Below, piece by piece: positions 53,767 through 63,054 of a DNA stretch of 64,000 nt. The notes beneath the pieces were generated by a model, which saw only the letters and a list, made by a program, of their open reading frames with translations, had not been told where the DNA came from and made no database searches. Positions within the stretch are counted from its first letter, which is position 1; each line of letters begins with the position of its first letter. This DNA comes from Arthrobacter castelli DSM 16402 (GTDB taxonomy: Bacteria; Actinomycetota; Actinomycetes; Actinomycetales; Micrococcaceae). The DNA is taken from contig NZ_AUMN01000003.1 in assembly GCF_000430705.1 (NCBI RefSeq), positions 124,001 to 188,000 on the forward strand, read 5' to 3'. A program made the position numbers and the translations under genes.

Positions 53767-54893
53767 GCCGGGCAACCGCTTCTGTGCCGCCGGTGCCAGA
53801 GCCGCCAGAGCCGCCGGTGCCGCGGGAGCCGCTGGTGCTCGGGATCGAATCCTCCTGCGACGAGACCGGCGTTGGCATTGTCCGCGGCACCCGACTGCTG
53901 ACCAACACCGTCTCCTCCTCCATGGACGAGCACGTCAGGTTCGGGGGAGTGATCCCCGAAATCGCCTCCCGCGCGCATCTGGACGCCATTATTCCCACCC
54001 TGGGGCAGGCGCTGGCGGAGGCCGGAGTGGAGCTGGACGACGTCGACGCCATCGCCGTCACATCCGGGCCCGGACTGGCCGGAGCGCTGATGGTGGGAGT
54101 CTGTGCCGCCAAGGCGCTCGCGGTGGCCACCGGCAAACCGCTCTACGCCGTCAATCACCTGGTGGCCCACGTCGGCGTCGCGCTGCTGGATACCTCGCTG
54201 TTCGACGGCGGGCAGCTGCCGGACAATCTTGGCGCCCTGCTGGTCTCGGGCGGGCACACCGAGATTCTGCGGGTGCGGAACCTGGCCGACGACGTCGAAC
54301 TGTTGGGTGCGACGATTGATGACGCGGCCGGCGAGGCCTATGACAAGGTCGCCCGAATCCTGTCCCTGGGCTATCCCGGCGGTCCTGCAATCGACACCAT
54401 CGCCGCCGACGGCGACCGGACCGCCTTCCGATTTCCCCGCGGGCTGAGCGCGCCGAAGTATATGAAGTCCAAGGCCGACGGCGGGCACCGCTACGACTTC
54501 TCGTTCAGCGGGTTGAAGACTGCCGTGGCGCGGTGCGTGGAACAATTCGAGGCCCGCGGCGAAACCGTGCCGGTTGCCGACATCGCCGCCTCGTTCCAGG
54601 AAGCGGTGGTGGACGTGATTACCTCCAAGACCGTGATGGCCTGCCGCGAGCACGGGATCACCACGCTGTTGCTCGGCGGTGGAGTGGCGGCCAATTCCCG
54701 GCTGAGGGCCCTGGCGGCTCAGCGGTGTGCAGAAGCGGGCGTCGAACTGCGGGTGCCCAAGCCGTCACTGTGCACTGACAACGGTGCCATGGTGGCAGCG
54801 CTCGGCGCCCAGGTGATGGTCAGCGGCGCTGCCGCGTCGGACCTGGATTTTGCCCCCGACACCTCGATGCCGGTGACGAGCAGCCACCTGTGA
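53760..54893 (+). CDS. tsaD: tRNA N6-adenosine threonylcarbamoyltransferase TsaD
   Basis: A 377-residue catalytic subunit of t6A synthesis. [15 protein letters not shown] is the entry motif; VNHLVAHV gives the two metal-binding His residues (HxxxH), [11 protein letters not shown] the glycine loop and [10 protein letters not shown] the core helix. [14 protein letters not shown] holds the last metal-binding Asp. The first 22 residues are a Pro/Glu-rich extension ([16 protein letters not shown]). Overlaps rimI by seven bases. Confidence 0.97.
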   Translation: MVSRATASVPPVPEPPEPPVPREPLVLGIESSCDETGVGIVRGTRLLTNTVSSSMDEHVRFGGVIPEIASRAHLDAIIPTLGQALAEAGVELDDVDAIAVTSGPGLAGALMVGVCAAKALAVATGKPLYAVNHLVAHVGVALLDTSLFDGGQLPDNLGALLVSGGHTEILRVRNLADDVELLGATIDDAAGEAYDKVARILSLGYPGGPAIDTIAADGDRTAFRFPRGLSAPKYMKSKADGGHRYDFSFSGLKTAVARCVEQFEARGETVPVADIAASFQEAVVDVITSKTVMACREHGITTLLLGGGVAANSRLRALAAQRCAEAGVELRVPKPSLCTDNGAMVAALGAQVMVSGAAASDLDFAPDTSMPVTSSHL

Positions 54894-54911
54894 CGCGCGG
54901 GCGGGGCTGGA

Positions 54912-55469
54912 TTAGCCGGCGTCGTGCTCGTTGCCAGGGGAGCTGCCGCCGGCCCTGGCCAGCTCGGCCCCGGCAGAGTCGCTATCGACGGCACGCCGGC
55001 CGCGGGCAGCACCTCGGCGGCGGCGGGAGATCACCACGGCCGTCACGATGGCGGCCGCCAGCACCACGACGACGGCGATCCCGGCCGGCGACCCGGCGGC
55101 TGCGGCCAGCCAGGCATTCAAGACCGCGAGGCCGACGGTCGCATACAGCACCGCCCACAACACCGAACCGACAATGACCGCGGGCAGATATCGGCGCAGG
55201 GGCATCCGCCCGATGCCCGCCGTCGCATTGATCGCCGTCTGGATGCCCACGGTGAGGAAACAGAGGCTGACCGCCGGTGCGCCCCAGCGGGCGATGATGG
55301 CCTCGGCACGGCGCATCCCGGGTGAATCAAGTTTCCGCTCCAGCCGGGTCCGGCGTCCTCCGGCCGCAATGCCCCGGCCCGTCCAGTAGGTGGCGTTGGC
55401 GCGCAGCATCACGATCACAAAGAGCGCGCTGACCGCGAGCCCGAACGGGAGACTGGTGATGTACTCCAT
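54912..55469 (-). CDS. DedA/VTT-like membrane protein
   Basis: A 185-residue membrane protein with N-terminal helix, a charged loop (GGRRTRLERKLDSPGMRRAE), then WGAPAVSLCFLTVGIQTAIN and RYLPAVIVGSVLWAVLYATVG, the pattern of DedA/VTT proteins with the re-entrant segment and the Arg-containing helix. Relatives act as lipid scramblases or transporters. A basic, Arg-rich C-terminal tail follows. It begins one base after the heme oxygenase stop, so both share one transcript. Confidence 0.8.
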   Translation of the reverse strand: MEYITSLPFGLAVSALFVIVMLRANATYWTGRGIAAGGRRTRLERKLDSPGMRRAEAIIARWGAPAVSLCFLTVGIQTAINATAGIGRMPLRRYLPAVIVGSVLWAVLYATVGLAVLNAWLAAAAGSPAGIAVVVVLAAAIVTAVVISRRRRGAARGRRAVDSDSAGAELARAGGSSPGNEHDAG

Positions 55470-55470
55470 C

Positions 55471-56139
55471 TCAGCGCGCCGGTTCCAGCGGGTGCACCGG
55501 ATGCCGTTCGCCCATCTCCAGGAAGATCCGGCGGTTGAAGTCGAAGGATTCCACGGCGTGAGACAGCACGTTCCTGCGGGTGGCCGGGTCCGGATCCAGC
55601 GCGTCCAGCCGGGCCCGGTACTGGTCCTTGTAGGTCTTGAGCTTGGCGATAGCGCCGAACACGTAGAAGTTCAGGCCGTCGTCCGGAATGCCGTAGTGCC
55701 GCTGGGCCATCCGGTGGATGATTTGTCCGCCCGACAGGTCGCCCAGGTAGCGCACATAGTGGTTGGCGAGCAGGAACCCGGGGCCCGGCGCAGCCGCAAT
55801 CGCCGCGGCGTAGGAAGTTGTTGCGTGTGCGGTGAAGATCCGCCCGGTCGCCAAGTCCTGCTCCCACTGCGGGCCGAAGTGGTACTCCATGTCGTGTTTC
55901 AATGATTCGGTCCGGTCCAGCGCCGGGTCGACAAACCCGGCCAGCAGCGGATGGTCACGATAGCGGGCCAGGGCGGATTCGAGTGCGCGGTAGATGTGCA
56001 ACTGCTGTGCCAGCAGGCTGGCCATCGCCGTCCGGTCCAACGAGCCGGCCAGCAGGTCGGTGACGAATCCTGCACCTTCGGCCTCACGGTGGGCGGCATC
56101 CGTGGCTTCCTTCAGTTCGGTGGAGAACGGTTGCGCCAC
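55471..56139 (-). CDS. hmuO: Heme oxygenase (biliverdin-producing)
   Basis: A 222-residue enzyme that opens heme to biliverdin, CO and iron. The proximal heme ligand is the His in EATDAAHREAEG; the distal helix is RYLGDLSGGQIIHRMAQ with the flexible glycines. LKHDMEYHFGP and LNFYVFG are also conserved. Start: GAGGAG lies six bases upstream of GTG 56139. ATG 56145 is directly against that site, and GTG 56223 would add 28 residues without a ribosome site, so 56139 is preferred. An IdeR-type box at 56224-56237 suggests iron control. Confidence 0.9.
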   Translation of the reverse strand: MAQPFSTELKEATDAAHREAEGAGFVTDLLAGSLDRTAMASLLAQQLHIYRALESALARYRDHPLLAGFVDPALDRTESLKHDMEYHFGPQWEQDLATGRIFTAHATTSYAAAIAAAPGPGFLLANHYVRYLGDLSGGQIIHRMAQRHYGIPDDGLNFYVFGAIAKLKTYKDQYRARLDALDPDPATRRNVLSHAVESFDFNRRIFLEMGERHPVHPLEPAR

Positions 56140-56223
56140 GGACATCTCCTCTACGGTCAGGCTGTACTCAGTCGGCTCAGCCGGCTCGGCGGAATTACGC
56201 AAGTCTTCCGTTGCGAAATCCAC

Positions 56224-56237
56224 TTAGGCTTACCTAA
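56224..56237 (-). promoter_or_regulatory. IdeR/DtxR-type iron box upstream of heme oxygenase
   Basis: TTAGGCTTACCTAA is a nearly perfect match (13 of 14) to the right 14 bases of the consensus TTAGGTTAGGCTAACCTAA used by DtxR/IdeR repressors. The TTAGG/CCTAA arms are fully symmetric. Its position just before the heme oxygenase gene fits repression by iron-loaded regulator. Confidence 0.75.
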
Positions 56238-56330
56238 CCGCATGGCAGCCGGGAATGTCAACGCCGAACGTTGGGAACGTCTCATCGGCCACGGCAACTG
56301 CAATGGCAACAGCGGAGCCGAGCCATCCGG

Positions 56331-57482
56331 TCAGGCGATGGAATCCGATTTCATCCGCTCCACCAGGTCACGCACCACGGCTCGCAAGTCTCCACCGTTT
56401 GCCCGGGCGACCTCCCGTTGACGCTGATACCCGGCCCCGTGCTTCATGATTTTCTCCACGTCGGCGAGTTCGGCGGTGCAGCCCAGCTTCGCGGCGACCG
56501 GTTCGAGCCGGTTGAGCTCCTCGGTCAGGTCCTCGGTGACCAGCCGCTCATTGCCGGCCGCGTCGAGGATGATGATGGCATCCAGACCATATCTGGCGGC
56601 GCGCCACTTGTTTTCCTGCACGTGCCATGGCGGCATGGTTTCAATGGTGCCGCCGCGGTCCAGCCGGGTGGAGAAGTCATCCACCAGGCATTGGGTCAAC
56701 GCCGCAATGGCTCCGATTTCCTCGAGCGTGGACAGTCCGTCGCAGATCCGCATTTCGATGGTGCCCAGATTCGGCACGGGCCGCACATCCCAGCGGATTT
56801 CGTTTGCCACATCGATCACGCCGGTGGTGAACATGTCAGCCACATACCGCTCGTACTCGGTCCAGGTGGAGAACTGGAAGGGCAGCCCCGCCGTCGGAAG
56901 CTGCTGGAACATCAGTGCCCGCTGCGACGCATACCCCGTGTCCTCGCCATCCCAAAACGGGGACGACGCCGAGAGGGCTTGGAAGTGCGGGAAGAAATTG
57001 ACCAGCCCGTCGAGCACCGGCAGGGCCTTCGACCTCTTGTCCAGCCCGACGTGCACGTGCACTCCGTAGATCACCATCTGCCGGCCCCACCACTGGGTCC
57101 GGTCGATCAGCGTGGCATAGCGTTCCTTGTCGGTAATGGCTTGGGTCTTGACCGCGCTGAAGGGGTGAGTGCCGGCGCAGAACAGTTCCACCCCGAGCGG
57201 ACCGGTGACTTCCCGGACCGCTGCCATGGAACGGGACAAATCGGCCTTGGCCTCTGTGACGGTGCCGCAGACACCGGTCACGAGTTCGATGGTATTGGCC
57301 AGCAGTTCCTGCTTGATATACGGGTGCTCGTCGTCGGCCTGGAGCTCCGGATGCTGCCGGCGCACTCCGTCCAGCACCGCGTCGGCCGCGGAGATGAGCT
57401 CGCTTGATTCGCCGTCCACCAGCGCCAGTTCCCATTCAACTCCGAGGGTCGACTGGGCGGACGGGGCGAAATCAATTTTCAT
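56331..57482 (-). CDS. Carboxylate-amine ligase, GCS2 / YbdK family
   Basis: A 383-residue ATP-dependent ligase of the GCS2 family. LGVEWELALVDGESSELIS (residues 13-31) is the conserved start; YGVHVHVGLDKR and GTIEMRICDGLSTLEE are metal/substrate motifs, ENKWRAARYGLDA is the C-terminal signature. Homologues have weak glutamate-cysteine ligase activity; in actinobacteria the true substrate is open because mycothiol is the main thiol. ATG 57482 has AGGAG six bases upstream. Divergent from the GH3 lipoprotein. Confidence 0.9.
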   Translation of the reverse strand: MKIDFAPSAQSTLGVEWELALVDGESSELISAADAVLDGVRRQHPELQADDEHPYIKQELLANTIELVTGVCGTVTEAKADLSRSMAAVREVTGPLGVELFCAGTHPFSAVKTQAITDKERYATLIDRTQWWGRQMVIYGVHVHVGLDKRSKALPVLDGLVNFFPHFQALSASSPFWDGEDTGYASQRALMFQQLPTAGLPFQFSTWTEYERYVADMFTTGVIDVANEIRWDVRPVPNLGTIEMRICDGLSTLEEIGAIAALTQCLVDDFSTRLDRGGTIETMPPWHVQENKWRAARYGLDAIIILDAAGNERLVTEDLTEELNRLEPVAAKLGCTAELADVEKIMKHGAGYQRQREVARANGGDLRAVVRDLVERMKSDSIA

Positions 57483-57551
57483 GCAGTCTCCTGTGCGTTC
57501 TGAACCTCACGCAGTCGTTGCCGGACGCCCGGCGGCGGTGCCAGCGGGGCG

Positions 57552-57581
57552 GTTACAGGGAAAAGTCTAGTCCAGTAGCAT
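57552..57581 (+). promoter_or_regulatory. Promoter of GH3 lipoprotein gene (leaderless)
   Basis: GTTACA (57552-57557) and TAGCAT (57576-57581) are spaced by 18 bases; seven bases later comes GTG 57589 without ribosome site. The arrangement matches the leaderless pattern seen elsewhere. Confidence 0.5.
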
Positions 57582-57588
57582 CAGCAGA

Positions 57589-59286
57589 GTGATTCGGAAC
57601 CGGGCCCCCATCCGCATGGGTTTCCTGCCCGCCGTCGCCTCACTGGTGCTGATGACGACGGCGTGTTTCGGCGCGCCCGAGGAGTCCCCTTCGAGCCCGG
57701 GACAATCCGCGGGCGCCACGACCAGCTCCGCGCCAAAAGCATCCGGGTCGGCGAAGCGGAAGTCGCCGCAGTCCACCGAGCCCGTGTCGCTTTCCTGGGG
57801 CCCCACTGAAGAACAGTACGACGACGCCAGGACGGCAGTTGCCAACATGAGCCTTGAGGAGAAGGCCGGGCAGGTGTTGATCCAGTTCTACTCCGGCACC
57901 AACCCGGACGTCGCCGTCGAGCGCTCCCGTCGGCTCCATCTGGCCGGTTCCATCATCATGGGCGACAACGTGCCGCGGACCGCCTCCGGCGTCGTCGACG
58001 TTGAATCCATGGCCGCAATCACCGAACGCCTGGCCAAAGCCGCCGGGCAGGGACGGGACTGGCCGGCCGTGATTGCCATCGACCAGGAGGGCGGGCTGGT
58101 GGCCCGACTGGGCGCGCCGCTGACCCTGTGGCCGACTCCGATGACGTACGGCGCCTCCCGTGATCCGGATGTGGCCCGGCGGGCGCAGCAGTCCATTAAC
58201 GAGGAACTGGCCGCGCTGGGATTCACCGTCAATTTCGCGCCGGATGCGGATGTGACTATTGGCGCGGCCGATCCGACCATCCGGTCGCGTTCCTTCGGCA
58301 GCGTCCCGAGGCTGGCGGCCTCGATGACGGTCGGGGCTGTGGAAGGCGCACTGACGACAGGGGTGCTGCCGGTCGTCAAGCATTTTCCCGGGCATGGATC
58401 GGTGACAACCAACTCCCATCTCGGGCTTCCCGTGCAGCAGGCATCGGTGGCGAAGCTCAAACAGCGGGACTGGAGACCGTTTAAGGCGGCCATCGAGCAG
58501 GGAGCGCCGATGATCATGATGGGGCACATCGCCGTCGAGGCCCTGGACCCGGGCGTGCCGGCATCGGTGTCGCCGGACGGCTACGACGCGTTGCGCGGCC
58601 TCGGCTTCGAGGGGGTCGCGGTGACGGATGCGATGAACATGGGCGCCATCCAGGACCAGTATGCTCCCGGCGAGGCATCGGCGCTGGCGCTCGCGGCCGG
58701 CGCCGACCTGATCCTGATGCCGGCGGACGTCGAGGCGGCCCACGCGGCCATCGTGGCCGGGGTGCGGGACGGGTCAATCCCCAGCCAGCGGCTGGACGAA
58801 GCGGCGACCCGCGTAGTGGCGATGATGAAGTACCAGCAGTCCCTGGCCGGCGACGCGGCCCCGGGGATGGGTGCCATAGGTTCACACCAGGATGTCTCCC
58901 AGGGTGCCAGCGCGGCCGGTCTGACGGTATTGGAAGGGCCCTGCGAAGGGGCCATCGTCGGCGGTTCGGTGCGGGTCGCCGGCGGGACCGCCCAAGACCG
59001 GGCACGGTTCCGGGCGGCGGCGGCACGGCACGACGTATCAACCGGTTCGGGCCCGCTGGTGGTGCTGCTGGCGCCGGGAGCGAGCGGAAGCGGTGATATC
59101 GTCGTCTCCCTCGGTGGTCCGTGGCCGCTGGCTGCCTCCCAGGCCTCGACCTCCCGGATTGCCTTGTACGGCCGCACCCCGGGTGCCTTCGACGCGTTGT
59201 TCGACTTCCTCACCTCAAATGCGCCGGCTCCGGGACAGTTGCCGGTTGAGGTGGGGAACCTTCCGGCCGGGACCGGATGCAACTGA
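57589..59286 (+). CDS. GH3 family N-acetyl-beta-glucosaminidase-like lipoprotein (NagZ-like)
   Basis: A 565-residue exported protein. The lipobox LMTTAC (Cys near residue 26) ends the signal peptide, followed by a Ser/Ala/Pro linker. The GH3 N-terminal barrel contains VIAIDQEGGLVARL, KHFPGHGSVTTNSHLGLP with the catalytic His loop of NagZ enzymes, and GVAVTDAMNMGAI with the nucleophile Asp. It probably removes GlcNAc from wall fragments. A smaller C-terminal domain follows from about residue 430. Stop lies at a non-coding gap before a convergent methyltransferase gene. Confidence 0.9.
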   Translation: MIRNRAPIRMGFLPAVASLVLMTTACFGAPEESPSSPGQSAGATTSSAPKASGSAKRKSPQSTEPVSLSWGPTEEQYDDARTAVANMSLEEKAGQVLIQFYSGTNPDVAVERSRRLHLAGSIIMGDNVPRTASGVVDVESMAAITERLAKAAGQGRDWPAVIAIDQEGGLVARLGAPLTLWPTPMTYGASRDPDVARRAQQSINEELAALGFTVNFAPDADVTIGAADPTIRSRSFGSVPRLAASMTVGAVEGALTTGVLPVVKHFPGHGSVTTNSHLGLPVQQASVAKLKQRDWRPFKAAIEQGAPMIMMGHIAVEALDPGVPASVSPDGYDALRGLGFEGVAVTDAMNMGAIQDQYAPGEASALALAAGADLILMPADVEAAHAAIVAGVRDGSIPSQRLDEAATRVVAMMKYQQSLAGDAAPGMGAIGSHQDVSQGASAAGLTVLEGPCEGAIVGGSVRVAGGTAQDRARFRAAAARHDVSTGSGPLVVLLAPGASGSGDIVVSLGGPWPLAASQASTSRIALYGRTPGAFDALFDFLTSNAPAPGQLPVEVGNLPAGTGCN

Positions 59287-59425
59287 GCCGGTTTCGCCCA
59301 CCCCGCGCCTGTCTGCGCAGTCTCCGGTCGGGGCTGCCGGCGTCGAGGACGGTGTGCGGCGTCGAGAACGGTTTTGGCCACCACCGATGTCGACGGTGGA
59401 GGCCGTCTTCGGCCCGGAGGGCTGC

Positions 59426-60652
59426 TCAGCCGGCGATGGTCTCCACCACGATCGCCACCCGGTCTTCGCCGATACGGGTCAGCACGAGCGTGGCCCTGGA
59501 AGTCGCTGACTTCGGCTTGCCTGACAGCAACTGTTTGCGCAGCTCTTCGGGCGTAACGGAGGTGCCGCGCTTCTTGATCTCGAGGGTGCCGACGTCGTTC
59601 GCCTTCACCCAGGCACGCAGTTGCTTGACGTTATAGGGCAGCACTTCCTTGACCTTGTAGGCGCGGGCGAAGGGGGTGTCTTCCAGGGTGTCGGCGGTGA
59701 TATAGGCGATTTGGTCGTTCATCAGCCTGCCGCCGATCTGCCGGGAGAGGTCCGCGACCAGGCCGGCACGGATCACGGCGCCGTCGGGCTCGTAGAGGTA
59801 CTTGCCGGCGACGCCGACTTCCACGTCCTCCGCCCCCGGATGGTAATCCACGCCGCTGCTCAGTTCTGCCGCGCCGTCCGCGTAGAGCACCAGCGCCGAA
59901 CGGCGGACACCCTCCCGCGCCAGGGCATTGAACCAGAGCGCAGCTTCGGCCACTTCACCGTTCGAGGAAACCCATTGCGCTTCGCAGCCGGCCGGGATCG
60001 ATTCATGCGGAATACCGGGGCCCAGCTTGACGCCGACGGCCTTACCGGTGTCGGCCAGACGCTCGACGAATGACAGCGGCGGCGAGAAGCCTTCCGGATC
60101 GAAGATCCGGTTGGTGCCCGACGACGTCGTCGTCCGCCGAGCGGGATCCAGCCACACGCCGTCGAACCCGTCCAGATCCACCTCGGCGGCATCCGCGTTG
60201 ACCACCGAGACCGACCGCCACGGCATCAGGTTCATCGTGGCCACCGCCGCCGTCGTCTCATCGATTTCGACGGCGGTGACCTGGCAGTCGAGCGTGGCCA
60301 GCGCCATCGAGTCGGCGCCGATTCCGCAGCCCAGGTCGGCAATGTTTTCCAACCCGGCCGAGACAAAGCGCTGGGCATGCCGGGCTGCAATGTTGAGCCG
60401 CGTTGCCTGTTCCAGTCCCGCCTGGGTGAAGAGCATGTTGTCCGCGAACGGGCCGAACTTGGAGCGGGCGCGCATGCGCAGCCGCGCCTGTGACAGCACC
60501 GCGGCGACCAGTTCCGGAGGGTGGCCGGCCTTGCGCAGCTCTATGTTCAGGTTCATCGCTTCGGAATCGAGATAGGGTCCGAGCGAATTCAGCAGCTCCC
60601 AACCTTCGGCGGTGAGCAGCGGCGCGATGGCGTCCACAGATGAATCCGGCAT
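59426..60652 (-). CDS. SAM-dependent methyltransferase with THUMP-like C-terminus
   Basis: A 408-residue protein common in actinobacteria. The SAM pocket is IADLGCGIGADSMALATL (around residues 104-121), followed by TAVEIDETTAAVATMNL and GVWLDPARRTT, a motif of RNA/DNA-type methyltransferases. The C-terminal third (around 300-400) is a THUMP-like domain with LPYNVKQLRAWVKANDVG and LEIKKRGTSVTPEELRKQLL, suggesting RNA binding. Target unknown. ATG 60652 has TAGTCT (60659-60664) at -12 to -7 and no ribosome site. Confidence 0.9.
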   Translation of the reverse strand: MPDSSVDAIAPLLTAEGWELLNSLGPYLDSEAMNLNIELRKAGHPPELVAAVLSQARLRMRARSKFGPFADNMLFTQAGLEQATRLNIAARHAQRFVSAGLENIADLGCGIGADSMALATLDCQVTAVEIDETTAAVATMNLMPWRSVSVVNADAAEVDLDGFDGVWLDPARRTTTSSGTNRIFDPEGFSPPLSFVERLADTGKAVGVKLGPGIPHESIPAGCEAQWVSSNGEVAEAALWFNALAREGVRRSALVLYADGAAELSSGVDYHPGAEDVEVGVAGKYLYEPDGAVIRAGLVADLSRQIGGRLMNDQIAYITADTLEDTPFARAYKVKEVLPYNVKQLRAWVKANDVGTLEIKKRGTSVTPEELRKQLLSGKPKSATSRATLVLTRIGEDRVAIVVETIAG

Positions 60653-60658
60653 GGCCCC

Positions 60659-60664
60659 AGACTA
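60659..60664 (-). promoter_or_regulatory. Putative -10 box of the methyltransferase gene (leaderless)
   Basis: On the minus strand TAGTCT lies at -12 to -7 from ATG 60652, with no ribosome site between. No convincing -35 was found. Confidence 0.4.
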
Positions 60665-60707
60665 GCGTGATGCGACCCAGACACGCTTGCACCCGGACCA
60701 TCTCCGG

Positions 60708-60761
60708 AAATGCTCCGCCCGGGGACTTTGCATCCGGGGCGCCGCGGAAGCAAAGTCCCCG
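60708..60761. repeat. Dispersed palindromic repeat, second copy
   Basis: CGGGGACTTTGC (60720-60731) and GCAAAGTCCCCG (60750-60761) are perfect 12-base arms around an 18-base loop. The preceding AAATGCTCCGC (60708-60718) and the loop start ATCCGGGGCGCC match the copy at 30977-31039 in order and spacing, while the arms differ by compensating bases. It lies 71 bases after the aconitase stop and before the methyltransferase promoter, so it may end the aconitase transcript. Confidence 0.8.
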
Positions 60762-60832
60762 ATGGCAGCAGTATCCGGTCCGGGATCCGGCCGAGGCCGC
60801 AGAACAGGCACGGGGCCGGGCCGGTGGTCTGC

Positions 60833-62797
60833 TCAGGACATCGAATCCGCCACTTTGCCAGGTTCTCCCTGCTTCTCCGCGGCCATCGCCACGCGACCGC
60901 CCTTGACCACCATCTCCGCCTGGCGCGGTGATAGCCGGTGGCGCAGTGTGATGCTGCTGTCACCGAGTTGGGCGGACACTTCATCGGTGTCCGGCAAACG
61001 GGTGCGGAGGTCTTCGAATTTCAGGGTGTCGCCGGATTGGATCTTGTCGTAGTCGGCCGGATCATCGAATTCGAGCGCCAGCACTCCGAAGTTGGCCAGG
61101 TTCTGCCAGTGGATGCGGGCAAACGACTTGGCGACAACGATCCGCAGTCCCAGGTAGCGCGGTGCGATGACGGCGTGTTCGCGCGAGGAGCCCTGCCCAT
61201 AGTTGCCGCCGCCGACGATGGTGTGGCCGCCCTGATTCTCCGCAGCGCGGGTGGCGTATGTGTCGTCGACCTGGGTGTAGACGAACTCGGAGATCTTGGG
61301 GATGTTGCTCCGGTAGGGCAAGACTCGGGCGCCGGCGGGCAGAATCTCGTCGGTGGAAATGTTGTCGCCGACCTTGAGCAACACTGGCAACTCGAGCGAA
61401 TCGGGCAGCGGATCGAACTGAGGCAACGACTCGATGTTGGAGCCCTTGACCAACTCCACCTGCCGGGCCTCGTCAACGGGGAGCGGTGGCAGCAGCATGG
61501 CGGTATTGACGCTGGCCTTTTCCGGCAGAGCCAGCTGGGGATAGTCCATGTCGAGATTCCGGGGATCGGTGATTTTGCCGGTCAGGGCCGCGGCTGCGGC
61601 GGTCTCCGGCGAGCACAGCCACACCGAGTCTTCATCGGTGCCCGAACGGCCCGGGAAGTTCCGCGGGACGGTGCGCAGGCTGTTGCGGCCGGTCGCCGGC
61701 GCCTGACCCATGCCAATGCATCCCATGCAGCCGGACTGGTGGATGCGGGCCCCGGCGGAGATCAGATCGAACAGCCAGCCGCCCTTGGCCATGTCCTCGA
61801 AAATTTCCCGCGATGTCGGGTTCACATCGGCCGAGACCCTGTCGCTGGTCTGCCGTCCAGCCAGGATTTCGGCGACGATGGCAAAGTCCCGCAGCCCCGG
61901 GTTGGCGGAGGAACCGACGACGATCTGGAACACTTCTTCGCCGGCGACCTCCCGCACGGGGACCACATTGGCGGGGGAGGAGGGCTTGGCGATGAGCGGC
62001 TCGAGGGAGGACAGGTCGATGGAATCGGTGACGTCGTAACCGGCGTCGTCGTCGGCAAGTATCTCGCGGAACTCGTCTTCGCGGCCGTTGGAGGCCATGT
62101 ACCTGCGGACCTCCTCGTCGGCCGGGAAGATGCTGGTGGTCGCGCCGAGTTCGGCACCCATGTTGGCGATCACGTGCCGGTCCATGGCACTGAGGTTCTT
62201 CAGGCCGGGACCGTGGTACTCAATGATCCGTCCGACGCCGCCGTTGACTCCGTGCCGCCGCAGCATTTCCAGGATCACATCCTTGGCGGACACCCAGTCG
62301 GGCAGCTCGCCGGTCAGTTCAACACCCCAGATCTCCGGCATGGAAACGTAGAGTGGGTCACCGGCCATGGCCATGGCCACTTCAAGGCCGCCGACGCCGA
62401 TGGCGAGCATGCCGATGGCGCCGGCCGCGCACGTGTGCGAGTCGGAACCGAGCATTGTCGCGCCTGGACGGCCGAAGCGAGCCTGATGGACCGGGTGGGA
62501 GACGCCGTTGCCCGGTTTGGAAAACCACAGACCGTACCTTTGGGCCGCCGACTGCAGGAAGAGGTGGTCTTCCGGGTTCTTCTCGTCGGTCTGCAGCAGG
62601 TTGTGGTCGACGTACTGTACGGATACGTCAGTGGCGATCCGGTCCAGTCCCATTGCCTCGAGTTCCAGCATCACCATGGTGCCTGTAGCATCTTGGGTCA
62701 GGGTCTGGTCGATATGTAAGCCCACTTCGGTGCCGTACGTCATCTCCCCGCTGACGAGGTGCTCGCTGATGATTTTCTGCGCAACGTTCTGTCCCAT
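60833..62797 (-). CDS. Aconitate hydratase (Aquifex-type, aconitase/IPM-isomerase family)
   Basis: A 654-residue iron-sulfur enzyme interconverting citrate and isocitrate. The 4Fe-4S ligands appear in LGSDSHTCAAGAIGMLAIG and HQSGCMGCIGMGQAP. The C-terminal swivelling domain has GDNISTDEILPAG and NYGQGSSREHAVIAPRYLG. At about 650 residues with the order catalytic then swivel it fits the short Aquifex-type group rather than the 900-residue AcnA. AGGAGG lies six bases before ATG. The divergent 257-base region to 63055 shows no clear regulatory site. A homoaconitase-like substrate is less likely but possible. Confidence 0.92.
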   Translation of the reverse strand: MGQNVAQKIISEHLVSGEMTYGTEVGLHIDQTLTQDATGTMVMLELEAMGLDRIATDVSVQYVDHNLLQTDEKNPEDHLFLQSAAQRYGLWFSKPGNGVSHPVHQARFGRPGATMLGSDSHTCAAGAIGMLAIGVGGLEVAMAMAGDPLYVSMPEIWGVELTGELPDWVSAKDVILEMLRRHGVNGGVGRIIEYHGPGLKNLSAMDRHVIANMGAELGATTSIFPADEEVRRYMASNGREDEFREILADDDAGYDVTDSIDLSSLEPLIAKPSSPANVVPVREVAGEEVFQIVVGSSANPGLRDFAIVAEILAGRQTSDRVSADVNPTSREIFEDMAKGGWLFDLISAGARIHQSGCMGCIGMGQAPATGRNSLRTVPRNFPGRSGTDEDSVWLCSPETAAAAALTGKITDPRNLDMDYPQLALPEKASVNTAMLLPPLPVDEARQVELVKGSNIESLPQFDPLPDSLELPVLLKVGDNISTDEILPAGARVLPYRSNIPKISEFVYTQVDDTYATRAAENQGGHTIVGGGNYGQGSSREHAVIAPRYLGLRIVVAKSFARIHWQNLANFGVLALEFDDPADYDKIQSGDTLKFEDLRTRLPDTDEVSAQLGDSSITLRHRLSPRQAEMVVKGGRVAMAAEKQGEPGKVADSMS

Positions 62798-63054
62798 GCC
62801 GACCTCCTCTTAGAGTCGCTTCACCGCTGGTGGTGCGTACATTGGTCCATGCTAGGCACGCACCGGGCAAAGAAGCTATCCGTGCTTATTTTCGGCAGGT
62901 TATTGCAGCGGATGCCGCCGCCACGCCGGTTCCGCTTGCGGCTATTGTCTCCGCACCGGGTTAGTGGAAGAGTTAGGAGGGCTACGAATCCTCGGCGTCC
63001 GGAATTCGGGCGCTGGATCATTTGATGCTGACTCGTGAATACTGGAGGCGCCTG

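Noticed and set aside
60938-62719. Long plus-strand frame opposite aconitase
   Set aside because: Mirror frame of a high-GC gene; composition is Gly/Arg/Val/Asp-rich with no domain.
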